From assembly GCA_035630195.1 (NCBI GenBank), contig DASQLD010000297.1, positions 1 to 10,756 on the forward strand: a stretch of DNA of 10,756 nucleotides, in the 5' to 3' direction. Each line of letters opens with the position of its first letter. Position 1 is the stretch's first letter. Both the position numbers and the translations under genes were made by a program. This document shows, piece after piece, positions 5,733 through 10,756 of this stretch. The notes under the pieces were generated by a model, which was not told the origin of the DNA, did no database searches, and saw nothing but the letters and a program-made list of their open reading frames with translations. This DNA is from DASQDN01 sp035630195. GTDB lineage: Bacteria > Acidobacteriota > Terriglobia > Bryobacterales > Bryobacteraceae.

Positions 5733-6822
5733 GTTTCGCGAAAGTCCTAGTAACAAAAGTATAATACAACAGTTGGCGCCTGACCCAATCCCTTTGATTT
5801 CTGTAATCGTCGTTAATTGGAACCGACAAGACCTTCTAAGGTGCTGCCTTACCTCGCTCGCAGTGCAGAAACAGGCTCCCGCCTTCGAAGTAATCGTCGT
5901 GGATAACGGGTCTACCGACGGTTCAATTCCGATGCTCGCGGAAGCTGAACCTCTTTTTCCATTCCCGCTACGCGTAATTAAAAATTCTGAGAATCGCGGA
6001 TTCTGCGGCGCCAATAATCAGGGAATTGCCGAAGCTCGCGGCTCTTGGATCGCCTTGTTGAACAATGATGCGGAGGCCCGTCCTGACTGGCTTGGAGCGA
6101 TGTTCCGCGCAATCGAGCAACGCTCAGACTACGGGATGGTAGCATGCAAGATTCTCGTTTATGAAGATCCGCACAAGATTGATAAAGCGGGGCACCTGAT
6201 CTATCTCGACGGACAAAATCGGGGGCGCGGGTCGGGTCAGATCGACAGAGGGCAGTTCGACCGGGTCGAGGACGTCCTGTGGCCGGATGGTTGCGCTGCG
6301 ATGTATCGTGCCTCGATGCTCAATGAGATTGGCGCTTTCGATGAGGATCTGTTTGCCTATGGGGACGACGCCGAACTTGGATTAAGGGCCAGAATCGCCG
6401 GCTGGAAATGTGTCTACGTTCCCGATTCCGTCGTTCTGCACCGGCGCGGATCGACACTAGGATTGCTTTCAAGCCGTCGCCTGGAGTTGATCGAGCGAAA
6501 TCGCATCTTGCTGGCGGTCAGGCATTTTCCTTTCAGTTTGCTCTCGTTCAATGGAGTTTACTGGATGGCTCGATTGATAGCAGGAGCGTGGGCAGGGCTA
6601 CGGGGGAAGGGCGAGGTGGCGCGTTTCGAAGGGTCGGCTGGCAGGGCTCGACTCACAATCGCGCTCCTAAAGGGAACAATGCAAGGAATAGCGATGATTC
6701 CCGAAACGCTTCGCAAGCGCCGCGCCACCCGACAAATTCGTAAGCTGACACCCCAACAAGTTCGTGAACTATTATTGCGTTACCGTATCAGCCTGAAAGA
6801 GTTATCGGAGCAGGCGATTTGA
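5731..6822 (+). CDS. Family 2 glycosyltransferase (rhamnosyltransferase-like)
   Basis: Predicted protein of up to 363 residues with a GT-A fold. It transfers a sugar from a nucleotide donor at the cytoplasmic face, probably to a surface polysaccharide or glycolipid. Visible motifs: SVIVVNWN (24-31), VIVVDNGSTDGS (54-65), NRGFCGANNQGI (88-99), the metal-binding DxD position written as NND in ALLNNDAE (Asn111-Asp113), and the acceptor-side FAYGDDAELGLRARIAGW (208-225) in place of the classical ED motif. Residues after about 250 are hydrophobic and basic and may associate with the membrane. The WbbL-like arrangement suggests rhamnosyl transfer, but the sugar is not determined. The first ~20 residues before the domain have no family signature, so translation may instead start at TTG 5773 or 5794. 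The gene heads the run of coupled genes that follows. Confidence 0.9.
   Translation: MFRESPSNKSIIQQLAPDPIPLISVIVVNWNRQDLLRCCLTSLAVQKQAPAFEVIVVDNGSTDGSIPMLAEAEPLFPFPLRVIKNSENRGFCGANNQGIAEARGSWIALLNNDAEARPDWLGAMFRAIEQRSDYGMVACKILVYEDPHKIDKAGHLIYLDGQNRGRGSGQIDRGQFDRVEDVLWPDGCAAMYRASMLNEIGAFDEDLFAYGDDAELGLRARIAGWKCVYVPDSVVLHRRGSTLGLLSSRRLELIERNRILLAVRHFPFSLLSFNGVYWMARLIAGAWAGLRGKGEVARFEGSAGRARLTIALLKGTMQGIAMIPETLRKRRATRQIRKLTPQQVRELLLRYRISLKELSEQAI
5734..5743. promoter_or_regulatory. Perfect palindrome TTTCGCGAAA between the divergent genes
   Basis: A perfect 10-bp inverted repeat lies immediately after the shared CATG and within the untranslated leader predicted for rodZ. Its position at a divergent promoter makes an operator possible. 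A 10-bp palindrome can also arise by chance, and the core may simply be coding sequence of the glycosyltransferase. Confidence 0.25.
5760..5765 (+). promoter_or_regulatory. Perfect TATAAT, possible -10 box for the glycosyltransferase operon
   Basis: This exact -10 consensus sits in an AT-rich patch that is unusual for the region. No good -35 is found 16-18 nt upstream. If it is used, transcription would start near 5772, downstream of the annotated ATG at 5731, and the glycosyltransferase would have to begin at the in-frame TTG at 5773 or 5794. Confidence 0.3.
5761..5788 (-). promoter_or_regulatory. Candidate promoter of rodZ
   Basis: On the minus strand TTGGGT (5788-5783) and TATTAT (5766-5761) are separated by 16 nt. 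Transcription would begin near 5754, leaving a leader of about 22 nt before the rodZ ATG. Both boxes match the sigma-70 consensus only partly, and the sequence lies inside the start of the divergent glycosyltransferase gene. Confidence 0.35.
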
Positions 6823-7778
6823 TTCATGCTCCTACAGGCGAGTGTTGTCCGGCTTGCGGTAGCCGACAATCACGGCCTCTTTTCTGTGGCGCCGACCGCC
6901 TGTACCAAACAACGGAAAAGCGGTTTTCGATAGTCGAGTGTTCCGGCTGCCGGCTTTTGCGTTTGTATCCATGGCCTAGCGTCGGTGAACTTCAACGCTA
7001 CTATCCGGAATCGTATTGGTTCACACCTGCGGATAGTTCGGTAAGCCGGCTGGAAGAAGAATACCGTCGCTTCGTTTTGCGCGATCATGTGAATTTCGTC
7101 ACCAGAGAATGTGCGCCGGCCGACGGTCCAATCTTAGATGTTGGATGTGGCGGGGCGTTATTCGGACGCCTTCTCGCAGATAAGGGCTACCGCGTATTCG
7201 GGTTGGACTATTCGCGACGGGCAGCAAGTGTAGCGTGGGAGCAGAACCGTGTTCCGGTGGTCGCTGGTATTTTTTCCGATCCGCCATTTAAGCGACAGTT
7301 CTTTTCGGTAATTACGATGTTTCACGTTCTTGAACACTTGTACGACCCCGGTTCCTACATTCACACTGCGTTCCATCTGCTTCGCCCGGGTGGTCGGCTG
7401 ATCGTTCAGGTACCCAATGTTTCGTCCTGGCAGTTCCTTCTGTTTGGCGATCACTGGAACGGTTTGGACGTGCCTCGGCACCTGATTAATTTTCGGGTTG
7501 GTGACCTTCAAACACTACTCGAACAGAGTGGCTTTAACGTTAAGAGAACCAAGCATTTTTCACTTCGCGACAATCCGGCGGGATTCGCGAGCAGTCTAGC
7601 TCCCTCCCTCGATCCCATGGCTCGTCGGGTTCGCGGCGTCATCGAGTCGGAGCGCATGCGGATGTTCAAGAATCTCTCATACTTCGGACTGATTGTGGCT
7701 GCCCTTCCGTTTACGATGCTCGAGGCTGCCTGTCGATCCGGATCCACTGTCATGATCGAAGCCGTCAAGCCGGCATGA
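6819..7778 (+). CDS. Class I SAM methyltransferase with N-terminal zinc-ribbon-like motif
   Basis: Predicted protein of 319 residues. Two CxxC pairs at the N-terminus (Cys10/Cys13 and Cys41/Cys44 in VECSGCRLL) form a likely zinc ribbon, a common feature of polysaccharide- and sugar-cluster methyltransferases. The Rossmann-like SAM site follows: motif I ILDVGCGGALFG (105-116), acidic Asp130 in VFGLDYS, then FHVLEHLYDPG (168-178) and LLRPGGRLIVQVPN (187-200). The stretch GDHWNGLDVPRHLINF is typical of this group. A hydrophobic segment near 288-303 may touch the membrane. The start is a TTG at 6819 overlapping the preceding TGA, with GGAG (6807-6810) 8 nt upstream. The substrate is unknown; the glycosyltransferase next door suggests a sugar or glycolipid. 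Confidence 0.9.
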   Translation: MIHAPTGECCPACGSRQSRPLFCGADRLYQTTEKRFSIVECSGCRLLRLYPWPSVGELQRYYPESYWFTPADSSVSRLEEEYRRFVLRDHVNFVTRECAPADGPILDVGCGGALFGRLLADKGYRVFGLDYSRRAASVAWEQNRVPVVAGIFSDPPFKRQFFSVITMFHVLEHLYDPGSYIHTAFHLLRPGGRLIVQVPNVSSWQFLLFGDHWNGLDVPRHLINFRVGDLQTLLEQSGFNVKRTKHFSLRDNPAGFASSLAPSLDPMARRVRGVIESERMRMFKNLSYFGLIVAALPFTMLEAACRSGSTVMIEAVKPA

Positions 7779-8467
7779 AGGTCAATCCTCCACTCGACCG
7801 CCTGCCCGATGTGTTGCAACGCCACATCCTACATTTTGAGGCGCGCATCGAGGACGAGGTCAAACGATTCGCGTCAGGTTTGGGCAAGAACGCAAGGGTC
7901 CTGGACGCCGGGGCGGGGGAGTGTCAGTATGCGGATTATTTCTCGTCCTTCCGATACACGGCAGTGGATCTGGCTATTGGAGACCGAAGATGGTCCTATG
8001 GACGCCTCGACGCGGTCGCCGATTTGCTCTCTCTTCCTTTTTCGAATGGCAGCTTCGATGCGGCTCTGAACGTTGTGACGCTGGAGCATGTGACAGACCC
8101 GGCGCGTGTCATTGACGAACTGTTCCGCTGCCTGAAACCCGGTGGGCGCCTCCTGCTGATCACTCCTCTTGAATGGGAGGAGCATCAAGAGCCACATGAC
8201 TACTTTCGCTACACGCGCTATGGACTGGAGCATCTGACAAGACGAGCCGGATTTGCTGACGTGAGGATCGAGGCAGTGGGAGGATTTTTTCGACTGCTCT
8301 CTCGACGATTGCTGAACTCCGCGCAGTTTTTCCCGGGCGTGTTTGCGATCCTGCCCGCCATCACGTTTGGGCCTGTTGCGCTTGTGCTGCCATTGCTCGA
8401 TACACTCGACAAGAAGCGGAATTTCACGCTCGGTCACGTATGCACTGCAAAAAAGCCATCGTTCTGA
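7775..8467 (+). CDS. Class I SAM-dependent methyltransferase (Methyltransf_11 type)
   Basis: Predicted protein of 230 residues. SAM-binding motif I is VLDAGAGECQY (42-52), the acidic residue is Asp65 in YTAVDLA, and LPFSNGSFDAALNVVTLEHV (87-106) and CLKPGGRLLLITPL (119-132) complete the fold. The HQEPHDYFRYTRYGLEHLTRRAGF region (137-160) is characteristic of glycan-cluster methyltransferases of this type. A hydrophobic stretch at about 186-209 may be a membrane anchor. ATG 7775 overlaps the previous TGA (ATGA), so it is probably translationally coupled. The two methyltransferases are not near-duplicates: the first has the zinc ribbon and a longer C-terminus. The acceptor is not determinable from sequence. 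Confidence 0.9.
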   Translation: MKVNPPLDRLPDVLQRHILHFEARIEDEVKRFASGLGKNARVLDAGAGECQYADYFSSFRYTAVDLAIGDRRWSYGRLDAVADLLSLPFSNGSFDAALNVVTLEHVTDPARVIDELFRCLKPGGRLLLITPLEWEEHQEPHDYFRYTRYGLEHLTRRAGFADVRIEAVGGFFRLLSRRLLNSAQFFPGVFAILPAITFGPVALVLPLLDTLDKKRNFTLGHVCTAKKPSF

Positions 8468-9327
8468 TACTGGCGTCGCTGACGGCATCGGCCGAGCCGA
8501 CCACCCGCAGCCCGCGCTTTTCCGGCGCTTCGGCCCTCGAGTTTACGCGCCAAGCAGTGGCTTTCGGTCCGCGGCCCGTCGACTCCGCCGCACACAAAAA
8601 ACTACAGGCGTATATTTTGTTGAAGTTAAAGACGTTCGGTTGCCCGGTCGAACAAGATACGTTTACAGCGCAGACCCCCATCGGCGCTAAACCGATGAAC
8701 AATATCATCGCGAAAATACCGGGACAGTCCAAGCAGATAGTTGTTTTGACAGGCCACTACGACACAAAACTCATGACGAATCGTGTTTTTGTCGGCGCAA
8801 ATGATGCCGGGTCGTCGACCGGCTTCCTGCTTGAGATGGCCCGGGTGTTGTGCAATAAGCCCGCCAAAAACGACATTCTGCTTGTATGGCTCGATGGCGA
8901 AGAAGCAATGGAGAACTGGGCTCCGAACGATAGCCTGTACGGAAGTCGGCATCTGTCCGCACGTTGGAAGGAAGATGGAACCCTGGGCCGGGTCAAAGCT
9001 GTGATTAATTTAGACATGATCGGCGATGTCGATCTGGCTGTGGTACACGAGTGGAATTCGACTCCCTGGTTGCGAAAGCTTGTTTGGGATACGGCGGCGG
9101 GCTTGGGATATTCGCGCCATTTTTCGACGCTCGATGGCGCGATTGAAGATGACCATATTCCGTTTCTTCGGGCGGGCGCTCCTGCGCTCGATTTAATCGA
9201 TTTCGAATATGGACCACAAAATTCCTGGTGGCACACGGAGCAGGACACAGTTGATAAGCTATCTCCGCAGAGCTTCCAGGTGATCGGAAACGTTCTACTG
9301 AAAGTACTCTCGAAACTGGAGAACTGA
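8440..9327 (+). CDS. Secreted M28-family glutaminyl-peptide cyclotransferase (glutaminyl cyclase)
   Basis: Predicted protein of 295 residues with a signal peptide (MHCKKAIVLILASLTASA, probable cleavage after Ala18), so it acts in the periplasm or outside. The fold is the zinc exopeptidase M28 type: GHYDTK (105-110), VGANDAGSS (118-126), LVWLDGEEA (148-156), NLDMIGD (190-196). Several features are specific to animal-type glutaminyl cyclase and not to aminopeptidases: NWAPNDSLYGSRHLSAR after DGEEA (Trp160), EDDHIPFLRAGAP (236-248) and WWHTEQD (263-269). By comparison with the human enzyme, the zinc ligands would be Asp122, Glu155 and His265, the catalytic acid Glu154, with Asp192, Asp237 and Trp264 as partners. 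The reaction is cyclisation of N-terminal Gln (or Glu) to pyroglutamate. The gene starts 28 nt inside the methyltransferase gene with no strong RBS, so translational coupling is likely. Confidence 0.88.
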   Translation: MHCKKAIVLILASLTASAEPTTRSPRFSGASALEFTRQAVAFGPRPVDSAAHKKLQAYILLKLKTFGCPVEQDTFTAQTPIGAKPMNNIIAKIPGQSKQIVVLTGHYDTKLMTNRVFVGANDAGSSTGFLLEMARVLCNKPAKNDILLVWLDGEEAMENWAPNDSLYGSRHLSARWKEDGTLGRVKAVINLDMIGDVDLAVVHEWNSTPWLRKLVWDTAAGLGYSRHFSTLDGAIEDDHIPFLRAGAPALDLIDFEYGPQNSWWHTEQDTVDKLSPQSFQVIGNVLLKVLSKLEN

Positions 9328-9329
9328 AA

Positions 9330-9731
9330 ATGAAACGCAGACGCTTGCTTCTTAGCGCGATGGCTCTCTCGATGCCCGGCGCGGCCGCTTCCAAGCTTCC
9401 GGACGGCACGATGGACGAGAAAGGAGCGAAACTCACGAAGGAGCCGTTTGGAGACCTTCGCATTTACTACGACGGTCCGACAGATCAACTCAAAGCCATG
9501 ACCGCGGGCAGCTTGAAGCTGAACCCGGGCGCGACTCCGCATCCTCCTCATAAACACCCCGAGGAAGAATTCATGCTGATTACCGAGGGGACGGGCGAGA
9601 TGAAAGTTGACGGCAAATTAACCCAGGTCGGCCCCGGGACGATGATGTATTGCGCCGCGAATAAGCTGCATGGAATCGTGAATACCGGCAAATCATCAAT
9701 GCTGTTCTATTTCTGGAAATGGAAGGCATGA
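9330..9731 (+). CDS. Exported single-domain cupin protein
   Basis: Predicted protein of 133 residues. The N-terminus MKRRRLLLSAMALSMPGAAAS is a signal peptide with a basic head (RRR; no full twin-arginine consensus). The cupin barrel shows both metal motifs: the first with His74, His76 and Glu80 (HPPHKHPEEEFMLITEGTG), the second with His114 (GPGTMMYCAANKLHGIVNTG). A mononuclear metal site is therefore expected. The reaction cannot be told: cupins range from dioxygenases and isomerases to simple binding proteins. GGAG (9318-9321) lies 8 nt upstream of ATG 9330, and the gene begins 2 nt after the cyclase stop. Its TGA overlaps the ATG of the esterase gene (ATGA). Confidence 0.9.
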   Translation: MKRRRLLLSAMALSMPGAAASKLPDGTMDEKGAKLTKEPFGDLRIYYDGPTDQLKAMTAGSLKLNPGATPHPPHKHPEEEFMLITEGTGEMKVDGKLTQVGPGTMMYCAANKLHGIVNTGKSSMLFYFWKWKA

Positions 9732-10756
9732 AACTCTATGCAATTGTTCTGATTGGCGCCTTTGCTATGGCGGCGGATCAGCCGACCTATCAGGACGTTC
9801 GGAAGGCGCTCGACGCAAAGTCCCCACAGCTTGGAGCACTCGTCGTAGCAGCCGCCGGTGAAGAGTCTTTTAAAAAGGGTCAAGCCGTCATCGCGGAAGG
9901 CGGGAACTTCATCTTCGCGCTCGACTCTGCCGCGCCGCCAAAGATCGTCATCAATGAAGACTCGCCCGTTGCCATGACAAAGACGGGGACGAATTTGTGG
10001 GTTCACACTGCGGCTCTGCCGACATCGCGCACCCACAATTTCTCTTATGTCATCGATGGTAAACCTTTCGGAGGCCGGACGGACGTGCCGGCTTTTGGGC
10101 CTTACAGCTACGATAAGCCGGGTGTGCCCAAGGGCAAACTGTCGGAGAAGATAGTACACACCAGCAAGATTTATCCCGGCATGAAAAGCGACCTATGGAT
10201 CTGGGCCCCTGCTCAATACGATACGTCCAAGCCGGCTGCCGTCATGGTTTGGCAGGATGGCGAGGTGCTCGTGAACCGTGAGCTTCCGTCGAGGGCTCAG
10301 GTCGTTTTTGAGAACCTTACACACGAACGCAAGATCCCGGTTATTATCCAGGTCCTGATATCCCCCGGAATGACGGATGGCCGCAGAATGCGATCTATCC
10401 AGTACGACACCGTCGATGACACTTACCCACGCTTCATTCGCGAGGAAATTCTTCCGCTGGTCGCTGAAAAATACAACATCCGCAAGGATGGTTACAGCCG
10501 CGCGTTGGCGGGCGATTCCTCGGGAGGAATTTGCGCGTTCAACGCGGCATGGCAGATGCCGGACGAGTTCAGCCGTGTTCTGTCGCGAATCGGCAGCTTC
10601 ACCAGCATCCAGTGGCATCCGGGCAAGATCGATGGGGGCAACGTCTACCCCTTTAAGATCCGGAAGGAACCTAACCGGAACATCCGTGTCTGGCTGCAGG
10701 ATGGAAGCGGCGACCTCGAGAACAATCACGGAAGCTGGCCTTTACAAAATGTCCAG
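9728..10756 (+). CDS. Secreted enterochelin-esterase-like alpha/beta hydrolase (3' end outside window)
   Basis: The frame is open for 343 codons from ATG 9728 to the right edge, so the C-terminus is missing. A signal peptide (MKLYAIVLIGAFAMAADQ) is followed by an Ig/E-set-like domain at about 33-125 (GQAVIAEGGNFIFALDS, NLWVHTAALPTSRTHNFSYVIDG). This arrangement is common in Fes/IroE-like and feruloyl-esterase-like enzymes. The hydrolase domain starts with SDLWIWAPAQYDTSKPAAVM (154-173) and WQDGE, then has the nucleophile elbow AGDSSGG with Ser264. Asp325 or Asp329 (LQDGSGDLEN) is a likely triad acid; the catalytic His would lie near or beyond the edge. The substrate is an ester, but whether siderophore, plant phenolic or surface glycan is unknown. 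The ATG overlaps the cupin stop codon, making it the sixth coupled gene. Confidence 0.88.
   Translation, partial: MKLYAIVLIGAFAMAADQPTYQDVRKALDAKSPQLGALVVAAAGEESFKKGQAVIAEGGNFIFALDSAAPPKIVINEDSPVAMTKTGTNLWVHTAALPTSRTHNFSYVIDGKPFGGRTDVPAFGPYSYDKPGVPKGKLSEKIVHTSKIYPGMKSDLWIWAPAQYDTSKPAAVMVWQDGEVLVNRELPSRAQVVFENLTHERKIPVIIQVLISPGMTDGRRMRSIQYDTVDDTYPRFIREEILPLVAEKYNIRKDGYSRALAGDSSGGICAFNAAWQMPDEFSRVLSRIGSFTSIQWHPGKIDGGNVYPFKIRKEPNRNIRVWLQDGSGDLENNHGSWPLQNVQ

Noticed and set aside
5733..6014. Upstream extension of the rodZ frame to 6014
   Set aside because: The extra 94 residues are antisense to the conserved core of the glycosyltransferase and lie before the normal RodZ N-terminus.
8440..9327. 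Annotating the cyclase gene as a general M28 aminopeptidase
   Set aside because: The residues after DGEEA and the EDDHIPFL and WWHT motifs match glutaminyl cyclases specifically, so the narrower name is better supported.
10193..10729. Long minus-strand frame near the right edge
   Set aside because: The plus strand is open across the whole region and encodes an esterase with signal peptide and GDSSG elbow; the minus-strand product has no recognisable feature.

Overview
The window reads as a piece of a bacterial chromosome, moderately GC-rich and densely packed on both strands. It holds eleven intact genes, one gene cut by the right edge and one broken gene. Four genes appear to start at TTG. 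My best guess is an Acidobacteriota-type soil bacterium (Solibacter/Bryobacter-like). This rests on the gene mix: a YceH-like protein, a light-sensor-style HDLQEP histidine kinase with an Rcp1-type regulator, a bacterial glutaminyl cyclase, and short secreted cupin and esterase genes. It is an inference, not a sequence match.

Left part (1-1596): a bacilliredoxin gene and a yceH-like gene are coupled by an ATGA overlap. Their transcription unit meets, stop codon against stop codon, a broken TPR-protein gene on the minus strand. That gene has no open route from any start codon into its repeat region.

Middle part (1597-4830): two related PAS/histidine kinases face each other tail to tail. The plus-strand kinase is soluble and begins with a degenerate receiver-like domain. 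The minus-strand kinase is membrane-bound (DUF4118-like) and is translated directly after a single-domain Rcp1-like response regulator. The two kinase genes overlap by 224 bp, and the plus-strand kinase carries a tail of about 70 residues that is simply the antisense of its partner's ATPase domain.

Right part (4932-10756): rodZ (minus) and a family 2 glycosyltransferase (plus) diverge, and their apparent ATG codons share a CATG. The glycosyltransferase heads a tightly coupled run: glycosyltransferase, zinc-ribbon methyltransferase, second methyltransferase, secreted M28-family glutaminyl cyclase, secreted cupin, secreted esterase (incomplete). Genes in the run overlap or lie within 2 nt of each other. 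The first three look like surface glycan assembly and modification, and the last three are exported proteins.

I saw no tRNA, rRNA, CRISPR array, insertion sequence, phage gene or recognisable defence system. The most unusual items are the kinase overlap with its antisense-coded tail, the broken TPR gene, the shared start region of rodZ and the glycosyltransferase, and the glutaminyl cyclase inside a glycan/secretion operon.
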